Shown: piece after piece, positions 50,401 to 57,085 of the stretch
Layout: each line of letters begins with the position of its first letter
Position numbering within the stretch: the stretch's first letter is position 1
Translations under genes and position numbers: made by a program
Notes under the pieces: generated by a model
Seen by the model: only the letters and a program-made list of their open reading frames with translations
Told to the model about the DNA's origin: nothing
The model's database searches: none
Virus record (IMG/VR): IMGVR_UViG_3300044645_002658
Location: 1-57,085 of that record
From: a virus
Strand: one strand, 5' to 3'
DNA length: 57,085 nucleotides

Positions 50401-52389
50401 GTTACAAAAATTACTATTGACCCAATACAACCACAACCTGAACCTCAAAATGTTGATGTAAATGCTAATTTAGCTTCCGACGGACTTAAACCACAACCAA
50501 TAAAACCAGGTCAAGAAAACACAAGGAGTGCCGTACAACCTACACAGGCATTATACAAAGGAGCATCCAAAAAACTCCTGAGATATTTGTTGAGTGAATG
50601 TGATTACTTCCAAGTTCTCAAAGAAGAAAATCCGTTTATATACGATTCAATAAAAGAAAAAATCAAATATTTTCAACCAGCTTTCCATTCTATGACACCT
50701 GAAGGGTTGAATGCTCGTTTGACATTCCTTCAACAATGTATGAGACCTGGTGATACAATTCCAACGATTGGTCCAAACGGTGAAAAGTTATACAACGATG
50801 CTACAAACACGGCTTTCGGAGCTCCACCAGTATTAGTTTTAAGGGTTGGTGATTTCTACAACACGAAAATTATTCCTACAAGTTTGAATTTTTCTTACGA
50901 AAAATCATTTGACATGAACCCTGAAGGAATCGGAATGCAACCGATGATTGCCGATGTAACAATGTCATTCAACTTTGTTGGAGGGTCGGGATTGAAAAAT
51001 CCTATCGATACCCTTCAAAATGCTCTATCGTTCAATTATTATGCAAACACGGAAATGTATGATGAAAGAGCGGAAGCCACAGAGGACACTTCCAAGTTAG
51101 ATAAGGAAATTGTGGAGTTTCTCACAAATAATCCACCAACTGTGGGACAATCGAACGTTAACAACCAACAAAAGACCGATGGGGGTAATACAATTGGAAC
51201 ACAAACAATTACAGGGTCAACGTCATCAGGTTCTACGGGAACAATTGGTTATAAGACTTTTGTAGAAAATTTCATCAGTCAAACTGATGGTTATTTCACA
51301 GGTACTTTGAATTTCTTCGACAATATTCTAACAAACTACAACTATGGTATATTGTCTTTGTTAAATTCTAATGGTAGGGGAAATCCTGGGTATAACACAG
51401 GAACTGTCAGTGCCACTACGGTTAATATCTACGGTAAACCGATGAAATACCAACAGTATGTTCAAGAATCGTTTACTAAGTTATTAGCCGAACTAAATGC
51501 GGATAACTTACCAATCTTTACGAGTCCAGGATTTACGAATCCACTTATAACAAATGCTCAAAAGAGATTGTTCAAAAAGAATTATCAACAATACATTCAA
51601 ACCTACCAAAGCGGATTCTTGAATGGTCTGACTCAGAATCTTACAACATTAGTGGAACTCGAACAAACATTGGTTTATAACATCGACAGAATCAATTTTG
51701 TTTTGAGTGGAGCAACTGCCAACACAACAGGATACGATGGAAAAATAAACGAAAAAAATGTTGCCCTGATTTACAGTACAACAGGAACAACTGAAACGGT
51801 TGGAGGGGCTTCTGTTAATACATTGAATCAGTTGGGTACCGATATTGGAACAATATCAAATAACTTAAATCAGTTCTTAACAGATTTGACTTCATACGAG
51901 TTATATAATCAAACAAGTTTTGACACAAAGACTTTCTTTTATACTCCACCCGCAAGTGAAAATGTTACCAATACTGAATTGAGTACTAATGTTGCTAAGT
52001 TGGAATACATGTTGATGTCAAGAGCTATGTTGGTCCCTGCAAATAAGAAAGGATTCATGGATAGTTTGGTTCTTGGTTTGGACCAAGCAACCACAAATGC
52101 TGTTAACTTCTTCTACGATGGACTAGGTAACAACGATTCGAGATTCAATAAGTGGACACGTGTTAATACCGCCAACAAAGAACTTCTAACTACTTTTAGA
52201 ACAAGCACCACAGGAGTATCATACGAAGATTACAAACCAACAATCCAACCAAATCAAACAAGAATTTTGGTATTTTCTGAAGATTTATTGGCACCACAAA
52301 CTAAGAAAACACAGTTACAAAATATCTACTCAGGTAAAAACGATACCGCTTTACCAACACCATACAATTTGAAACGAAAATTTAATTAA
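47446..52389 (+). CDS. Giant baseplate/hub protein with an OmpA-like segment
   Basis: A 1647-residue virion protein. The first 800 residues are Gly/Pro/Asn-rich and include YKSTSRGGTLKWKIIVDHPS, typical of phage baseplate or hub proteins. Residues about 850-960 contain ASKVVIDLQGSASSPQTESY and NQKLSERRISSVTNFFKTF, the shape of an OmpA C-terminal (peptidoglycan-binding) domain. Residues about 1090-1200 (LNARLTFLQQCMRPGD, VLVLRVGDFYNTKIIPTSLN, YEKSFDMNPEGIGMQPMIAD) resemble baseplate modules that sit beside LysM-type proteins. The C-terminal 400 residues are helical and Asn/Thr-rich. A wall-contact role of the OmpA-like part is inferred. The next gene overlaps the stop by one base. Confidence 0.72.
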   Translation: MPSQLTFAATKLLRDKLLLRNLVPYNIPGAFTPSSSPALGPLVQNDFSVVDSPNSLIGANPFANNLYKNNEFGPEGGYELDIDGLINQLQPVLPNRGPYGAYPPFTNAIQEYSTSFQKRQYIKNEYTPDIGFIRYYDIGDIIKEQKNATYWDPPSFRPSSYSPFAVLLQADPIGDNGPASDDSRVAQIAVERLKYSYQQRVDQNVRAQTIGRVNILNGLQDPINLSQIIAGRRPIIDRDWKITSGGSNIISQGMDIVERIAGFTFPFSPIPGDYFEQDNLQRDFNSTQSLGQALGGPAARALGGLFGLFGSRPKSPSQVFLDYTGSGQRAQLNMNIDMNRFRPQYNTGGTGIISALGNAIRAGFADLSSQGTYYVGSPEREPTYLTSPPGQIPKNEFGEQVLAPVYGPDILGKDYEGADQNFQFGLAGRAYEDDGNLSGGFSWVSEKWAPNAGRYQKPGGDYGGDDPDYPFISGQFENTQSINYEFKPGSILDDTQRLIDSVPNTGARFGHVGNAIDQTSKVFFDGYKEITKGSQVIRYSDGQSNVGIEYCRLFAKDTPYMTYRDLQKSEGNIRKFSYSVLDSTYNLNIVPYSSKDSTNILNAGGSGPRNVKKYMFSIENLAWRTGYRPGYRVQDLPDCEKGPNGGRIMWFPPYDLQFSEDTRPQFNETTFLGRPEPIYTYKSTSRGGTLKWKIIVDHPSILNLIVNKVLANEGDRPKVDSIVNAFFAGCKKYDLYELAKIYNTVPLTELQAWQEVVNNPNVTREQYTSAVQNVSTETAVAPTSGGATSEALSADFLNSYQQYAFYFENDIPGTNPATTTSTPYQATYDIYVSPTNKQLYSTKAGSAATTVDLFFSDVITSNYDKMQELGSKIFDILQQKQASKVVIDLQGSASSPQTESYNQKLSERRISSVTNFFKTFSFPGAKSLEPYISGGQLVFNPVAKGEVTNVTPKGSGSYESVNCSQNLTGNAKIYSTKAMSCRAVIVTKITIDPIQPQPEPQNVDVNANLASDGLKPQPIKPGQENTRSAVQPTQALYKGASKKLLRYLLSECDYFQVLKEENPFIYDSIKEKIKYFQPAFHSMTPEGLNARLTFLQQCMRPGDTIPTIGPNGEKLYNDATNTAFGAPPVLVLRVGDFYNTKIIPTSLNFSYEKSFDMNPEGIGMQPMIADVTMSFNFVGGSGLKNPIDTLQNALSFNYYANTEMYDERAEATEDTSKLDKEIVEFLTNNPPTVGQSNVNNQQKTDGGNTIGTQTITGSTSSGSTGTIGYKTFVENFISQTDGYFTGTLNFFDNILTNYNYGILSLLNSNGRGNPGYNTGTVSATTVNIYGKPMKYQQYVQESFTKLLAELNADNLPIFTSPGFTNPLITNAQKRLFKKNYQQYIQTYQSGFLNGLTQNLTTLVELEQTLVYNIDRINFVLSGATANTTGYDGKINEKNVALIYSTTGTTETVGGASVNTLNQLGTDIGTISNNLNQFLTDLTSYELYNQTSFDTKTFFYTPPASENVTNTELSTNVAKLEYMLMSRAMLVPANKKGFMDSLVLGLDQATTNAVNFFYDGLGNNDSRFNKWTRVNTANKELLTTFRTSTTGVSYEDYKPTIQPNQTRILVFSEDLLAPQTKKTQLQNIYSGKNDTALPTPYNLKRKFN

Positions 52390-52709
52390 TGGATTTATAT
52401 TACAACAGATATCAACAATTTTTCGTTAATGGGGAACAGACCGTTGTCCCGTTCATTTCTTTGCCAAGTAAGACCACAGACCAAAGATACATTTATAGAA
52501 CTGGTATTAGTAGGTTAGATAAAGTTTCCCAAGAATATTATGGAACTCCTTTTTTTGGTTGGCTAATATTACAGGCGAATCCACAATATGGGGGATTGGA
52601 ATGGAATATACCGAATAACTCTATATTGACTATCCCATACCCGCTAGTATCTTCATTACAAGACTATAAAAATGGTGTAGACCAATATTTCTTCTATTAT
52701 GGCAGGTGA
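52389..52709 (+). CDS. gp53-like: Baseplate wedge protein, T4 gp53-like with LysM-like segment
   Basis: A 106-residue protein. RYIYRTGISRLDKVSQEYYG, then TPFFGWLILQANPQYGGLEW and SILTIPYPLVSSLQDYKN have the LysM-like D.L...YYG....W.I...NP......IP.G..L.IP pattern of small baseplate wedge proteins such as T4 gp53. It starts at the stop of the hub gene (TAATG) and overlaps the next gene by 11 nt, so the three are co-translated. Confidence 0.75.
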   Translation: MDLYYNRYQQFFVNGEQTVVPFISLPSKTTDQRYIYRTGISRLDKVSQEYYGTPFFGWLILQANPQYGGLEWNIPNNSILTIPYPLVSSLQDYKNGVDQYFFYYGR

Positions 52710-55700
52710 GAATTCGAGTTACAATGATAATATATTTGTTGATTTTGACTGTCAAAATATTGTCTTAGTAGACCCAAACAAAATACAACAGGCGGACGGC
52801 ACTGTCAGAGAAAGACAAATACACCCTGAAGAATTTGTTATGTACGCCAACTTGGAAGCAAAAGTTCTTCCAAGAACAAAACTTGCTGTTGGGGCACCTA
52901 TTGATGATGCGGTACAAAACGTACAACTTGCCTCCATCAACTTTTTAAGACCTGGCGGTAAAACAAGATTGGATAATTCCTACTTGGATGAAATCACAGG
53001 ATTGAACGCTGTTAATGGTAAAGGAACAAATCAACCAGGTAAGGCAAACATTCAAGTAGAAAACAAACCCAACGAATTTTATATCAAACAAAATACTCTT
53101 AATTCAATGGACACAGGTCTGATGGGTATAGAATCTATTAGAGTAAAAAATACCCGAAGTGCCACACCAACAGTTGAAATGGTTTTAATTGACACTCAAG
53201 GTAGAGCTTTGTTTGAGAAAGGAGAAAATTCTGAATATGCGGCATTCTTCAATTTACCTTACCCTATATTTTATTTGACTATGAAAGGGTACTATGGTAA
53301 GGCGATTAAATACCAACTTATTCTTACAAATTTCTCGGCAGCTTTTGAAGGTAACACGGGAAACTATAGAATTAGTTTGAAGTTTTATTCTTACAAATAC
53401 ACCATTTTGGCTGAGACACAAGTAGGTGCTTTGTTCGCAACTCCTTTTATGTATACCTCTGACTTTAAGGTTACCGCAACGGGCGCTGAACCACCATCAG
53501 TGCAAGCCGCTCGGGCCTCGGTGGGTAATACAACAAGTCCTACTGTAAATGTCAGGACAACAAAGGGTGCTGGTTTTATCAAAAATATGTATTCAAAATA
53601 CAAAGCTTTGAATTTGATATCCAAAGATTTACCTGAACTTTCTTTACCTGAATTAAGGGCTAGATTGGACGTTTTAGAAAAAAATCTGCTAGAGAGTTTC
53701 GGACAAGAGGATTTTACACCACTCTCGAATATTCAGAGTTATTTCAAATTGATTCAAGAATTCCAAGAGGATGTATTTTCATCAAATGCCAACTCGTGGT
53801 TTTCACAATTTATTGACCCTAACAAGACTTTCGTTTACAAAACTCGTAAAAACGACAAAGAATTTATCACCACATCATACGTTTTTAATGAAAAAACAAT
53901 TGCTTCTGAACAAACTCGACAAGATGCTATTGCAACTTTAAGAAGAATTGTTAATGAATACAAAACCCAACTTAATAAAAACCCTACACTTGGTTTACAA
54001 GGTAGTTTTACTGTTGAAGGAATCACAGATACATCCGTCAGGGTTAAAAAGTTAAAGAATATATTCGTAAACGACCCATTGAAAGGTTTAGACCAAGATG
54101 GTGCGGTTATTCCTGACACGTTTAGAAAATCAATTACCATTGAAGAAATCGATTGGGCGGCGACTTATGCGGTTAGAAATAAAATTAAGGGGACTGAGTT
54201 ACAGGTTAGTGCTTTGAAAGTTGAAGAGGGGGTAAAATATTTCAGAACTCAAGCGATAAAATTGGAAAACCAACCTGTCCTTTTACCAACATATAATTTT
54301 GTATTTGAAGGGAATGATTATTTCTCTGGAATAATTTCGTTGATAAATAATGAAATTAATCAAGCTAAAGAAAAAGTTCTATTAGCTCTCAGTGCGTTCT
54401 TGGAAAAGAAAATTGAAGGGCCAAATGGTATTGGATTTAGACCTTCCATTAAAAATATTATGGCTATGATTTTTGCTTCCCTTGAAGCATTTTATCTAAT
54501 GATGGACGATGTCCACACACAAGCATGGGGTCAAAGACTAAATAAAATTCGTAAACAAGCGGTCTTTAATCAGGTCACCACATCTGCGAGTTCTGATGGT
54601 AAAAACAATACACCATTTACAGTCAATGCCAACAACGGTCTTGCGGAAGTCCCAGTCTATCCTTGGCCTCAATACATCGTGAATACAAATTCGCCTGATG
54701 GTGAACAATATGAATTGAGGTATCCTGGTGCTCCAAGTGAAATTTCCAAGACTGGTGCTAATAATTACGAGGCTTGGCCGGAAGTCCAATTTGTTGAAGA
54801 ATACATTAGAGGTTTGGCAAGAACGGCTGATAACCCCCCGATACCAACGAGTGATAATAATGAATCAAGAAGTATCAGAAGATTGTCAGTAAACGGTGTT
54901 GAATTCCCGATGACAAATTTTCCGTACAGTGATTATCAAGCTGTAAAATTTTTGTATGAAATTTATGAGAGAGTAATTTTAGCTGCTTATTGGGACAGAT
55001 TGGGTAAAGATGGTTCAAATTCTTTGGAGGTTTACAAAGCTTTGTCTGATATTGAATCTTTGAATATTCAGACATCCCTATTGGGTACTAGTCCACAATT
55101 GACTAAGATACTCAAAAATATCGCATTTACTCCTGTAAACTATTTGGGTGTATTAAGACAATCATCTAATGATGGAACAGGACCTTCTTGGCAACAACTC
55201 ATTAGGGGAGAATTTACTTCTGAATATCTGAGAGGAATTACTGATGTGGATTTTTCTTTATTATCAAACGACGTAATTAAAAACTCGGCACTGAATACAA
55301 ACCAGCAGACTGAGTCGTTGACAAAGATTTCAGAATATATCAAATCCTCGACATCAACAACTACAGACATTACTGACCTTTATCCTTTTACTGACACCAC
55401 ATGGAATTCCCAAAATTTGTCAGGGTATAAATTATCTACTAATGTCTACAATACAACTCAAAGTTTGTTCCTGAATGAGTCGAATCGGTTTATATGTAAT
55501 TTCCAAACTGACGAAAGTTATGATTCCTTGTTGAACAGTGCAATAGAAACTAGTTTGAATACTGGTAATCGTACAGCTCAGAATGGATTATCAGGTGTTA
55601 ACAAACCATATACAAACGGATTCAACATAGAAAGTCCGAATTTGACAAACTCAAATGGACAGACGGTAAACTTATCAGCATTCTATACTGACCGAATAAT

Positions 55701-57085
55701 TCAAAGAAATTATTTACCCACCGAAGGAAACTTGTTTTATGAAAATAAAACAGGAAGGGTAAGTGCGGACCAAACCACTTCAATGTTGAATACTCCAGTA
55801 TTCTTAAATGCGTTAATGCAGGATATTGACAACCAAAGAAACGGCTCAGCAAATCCTTTTGTTACTTCAGCATACCTTTTCCTTAACTCACTTCCTTTAA
55901 CTACCTTAAGGGAAAAATACAAAACCATCCAAAACTCATCTGTAACTGAGTTGGATTACATGTTTTCAACATTTACTAAGTTTGGTGGGGTTCACAAATT
56001 ACCCTATGCGTGGATTCTTAAATACGGAGCCATTTGGTACAGATACAAAACACAGATTACGACTGGTGTGGACATTTTGAACCCAGTTTGGAATAATATC
56101 AACTATGTGGATTTGTATGACCCAACGACATTGGATGTTACCAAAGTCTATTCTTTTACGGACCAAAAAAATAGTTCGATTAAGTTAGTTTTAGAGGATG
56201 ATTCTACAACATCTTTGGGTCCTATTAATATTACATCATCATATATGAATGTTGGGTTTTACCCAAAAGTTATAAATAACATTTATTACATGATGACGGG
56301 ACAAGATTTGTTCAGTCAATATACTGACGCTGAAATACAAAATGCGATAGACGAAGGAATGAACGTTGGAACAATTGATTCGGCCAATATCAATTTACCA
56401 TTAGGATATGACCCGCAAAATATTCTTAGAAACTTATCTTTCAATACTTGGTATGCCTCGTATGACACTGACAATTCTCCCAAGTTCCCATCAAGCTTAA
56501 AACAACAAACAATTCTATTCCCGAGTTTTGGTTCAAGTTATAACCAAGTCTATGCTGAATGTTTTTCGGCAAACACAAAATACCAAGAGGTGTTCGGTAA
56601 TACGGCAGTCTATGATGGTTCAGCAAGAACTTTTTGGCAAGCCCCCAACTTTGGTTATTTTGAACTACCAAGTATTACCAAGCCTGACTACAATCAATAT
56701 TTCAAAAACTTTAGTCCCGATTCATTTTCGAAAGACGCGTTTTCTTTGGAAAATAACTACGATACAATCGAAGAAATCTTTGGAGTTTTCAAGAAAGAAA
56801 TTTTAGACTTATTTGAGGAAAGATTCTTAGATTTTTGTAGACCTTTGAACACTCTGTCCGTCGATGATATGGATGGTGTGGTTGTCACCAACAGAAATTT
56901 CCAAAGTTTATTGACAGAAATATTATCTGTTGATGTCATCGACCGTCAACTAAATTACAATGATTATGTAATTAAAGCTGGAAATGCTCAAACACTGAAA
57001 GTTGGTTCGGTGATTCAAACTTTGTTGGAATATAATGTTGTCTTTAGATACGGAAATCCAAGTAATTTCAACAGGAAACTTTTCG
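52699..57085 (+). CDS. Giant baseplate protein, 3' end cut by window edge
   Basis: An open frame of at least 1462 codons from the ATG at 52699 (overlapping the gp53-like gene by 11 nt) to the right edge. The first part is conserved-looking: MGIESIRVKNTRSATPTVEM, YAAFFNLPYPIFYLTMKGYY and GKAIKYQLILTNFSAAFEGN are typical of tail/baseplate proteins associated with LysM-like wedge proteins. The middle contains long helical stretches (LPELSLPELRARLDVLEKNL), and the rest is Asn/Thr/Ser/Tyr-rich with beta character. There is no enzymatic motif. It is most likely a baseplate wedge or hub component. No stop codon or internal frameshift is seen in the visible part. Confidence 0.75.
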   Translation, partial: MAGENSSYNDNIFVDFDCQNIVLVDPNKIQQADGTVRERQIHPEEFVMYANLEAKVLPRTKLAVGAPIDDAVQNVQLASINFLRPGGKTRLDNSYLDEITGLNAVNGKGTNQPGKANIQVENKPNEFYIKQNTLNSMDTGLMGIESIRVKNTRSATPTVEMVLIDTQGRALFEKGENSEYAAFFNLPYPIFYLTMKGYYGKAIKYQLILTNFSAAFEGNTGNYRISLKFYSYKYTILAETQVGALFATPFMYTSDFKVTATGAEPPSVQAARASVGNTTSPTVNVRTTKGAGFIKNMYSKYKALNLISKDLPELSLPELRARLDVLEKNLLESFGQEDFTPLSNIQSYFKLIQEFQEDVFSSNANSWFSQFIDPNKTFVYKTRKNDKEFITTSYVFNEKTIASEQTRQDAIATLRRIVNEYKTQLNKNPTLGLQGSFTVEGITDTSVRVKKLKNIFVNDPLKGLDQDGAVIPDTFRKSITIEEIDWAATYAVRNKIKGTELQVSALKVEEGVKYFRTQAIKLENQPVLLPTYNFVFEGNDYFSGIISLINNEINQAKEKVLLALSAFLEKKIEGPNGIGFRPSIKNIMAMIFASLEAFYLMMDDVHTQAWGQRLNKIRKQAVFNQVTTSASSDGKNNTPFTVNANNGLAEVPVYPWPQYIVNTNSPDGEQYELRYPGAPSEISKTGANNYEAWPEVQFVEEYIRGLARTADNPPIPTSDNNESRSIRRLSVNGVEFPMTNFPYSDYQAVKFLYEIYERVILAAYWDRLGKDGSNSLEVYKALSDIESLNIQTSLLGTSPQLTKILKNIAFTPVNYLGVLRQSSNDGTGPSWQQLIRGEFTSEYLRGITDVDFSLLSNDVIKNSALNTNQQTESLTKISEYIKSSTSTTTDITDLYPFTDTTWNSQNLSGYKLSTNVYNTTQSLFLNESNRFICNFQTDESYDSLLNSAIETSLNTGNRTAQNGLSGVNKPYTNGFNIESPNLTNSNGQTVNLSAFYTDRIIQRNYLPTEGNLFYENKTGRVSADQTTSMLNTPVFLNALMQDIDNQRNGSANPFVTSAYLFLNSLPLTTLREKYKTIQNSSVTELDYMFSTFTKFGGVHKLPYAWILKYGAIWYRYKTQITTGVDILNPVWNNINYVDLYDPTTLDVTKVYSFTDQKNSSIKLVLEDDSTTSLGPINITSSYMNVGFYPKVINNIYYMMTGQDLFSQYTDAEIQNAIDEGMNVGTIDSANINLPLGYDPQNILRNLSFNTWYASYDTDNSPKFPSSLKQQTILFPSFGSSYNQVYAECFSANTKYQEVFGNTAVYDGSARTFWQAPNFGYFELPSITKPDYNQYFKNFSPDSFSKDAFSLENNYDTIEEIFGVFKKEILDLFEERFLDFCRPLNTLSVDDMDGVVVTNRNFQSLLTEILSVDVIDRQLNYNDYVIKAGNAQTLKVGSVIQTLLEYNVVFRYGNPSNFNRKLF

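Noticed and set aside
54538-55852. Several minus-strand frames of 60-85 codons within the last gene
   Set aside because: All lie antisense to one continuous 1462-codon plus-strand frame and show no motif.
1-57085. tRNA genes, CRISPR arrays, integrase, transposase or toxin-antitoxin genes
   Set aside because: None seen by eye: no cloverleaf-like segments with a GGTTCRANNCC T-arm, no regularly spaced repeats, no recombinase signatures. A tRNA search program would be needed to be certain.

Overview
The window is a piece of a large, AT-rich, contractile-tailed (T4-like) bacteriophage genome. The right third carries a tail module whose sheath, tube, neck, sheath-stabiliser, baseplate and tape-measure proteins resemble the T4/marine myovirus set. 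PhoH, dUTPase, a family B DNA polymerase, a DEDD exonuclease and a SNF2-type helicase are typical phage replication and nucleotide genes. I see no integrase, rRNA, tRNA, CRISPR array or insertion sequence. Start codons almost never have a Shine-Dalgarno sequence and often follow A-rich leaders. With the AT-rich base composition this fits a Bacteroidota (for example flavobacterial) host, but that is inference.

Layout. (1) 1-18369, minus strand: one tightly packed, often ATGA-overlapping gene run. It starts with five poorly recognised genes (18369-15782) and a glycosyltransferase, then has an exonuclease, dUTPase and HAD phosphatase. Next is a long carbohydrate block: GT2-GT4 fusion, NadE, UDP-sugar dehydrogenase, UDP-GlcNAc 2-epimerase, GT2, GT-D-like protein, GNAT, DegT-type aminotransferase, GT4, GT11 fucosyltransferase-like protein, GDP-mannose 3,5-epimerase-like protein, cupin, and a split HldE-like adenylyltransferase and kinase. 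It ends with PhoH and a partial HAD gene. (2) 18415-29903, plus strand: a 1182-residue fibre or adhesin with two mucin-like Thr/Pro-rich stretches, then six consecutive sugar-modification genes: a GT60 polypeptide GlcNAc-transferase homologue, a DSD glycosyltransferase-like protein, a GT25-GT2 fusion, a methyltransferase, a GT-sulfotransferase fusion and a TylF-YibB-GT2 triple fusion. (3) 29929-33306, plus: a small structural protein and DNA polymerase B. (4) 33223-38027, minus: a small protein, a gp13-like neck protein, a superoxide dismutase fused to a nuclease-like domain, and a SNF2 helicase. (5) 38106-57085, plus: gp14-like, gp15-like, sheath, HAD, tube, a baseplate or tail chaperone with an apparent +1 frameshift extension, tape measure, and three baseplate proteins, the last cut by the window edge. 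A small ribbon-helix-helix gene lies antisense between gp15 and the sheath.

How it may work together. About twenty genes make, transfer or decorate sugars. The neighbouring Thr/Pro-rich fibre and the Ser/Thr-rich insertion of the sheath are plausible acceptors. The leading hypothesis is a virus-encoded, mucin-type O-glycosylation system that coats the phage's own virion. A GT60 enzyme would start on Thr/Pro tracts, and the linked GT, methyltransferase and sulfotransferase genes would extend and cap the glycan, much as chloroviruses glycosylate their capsid. Host-surface modification is the alternative.

Regulation. A 7-bp motif, TATTTAT, sits 5-71 nt upstream of twelve genes, always in the orientation of the gene, on both strands. 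It is a good candidate for the phage's late promoter element. Strong hairpin terminators follow the sheath and tube genes.
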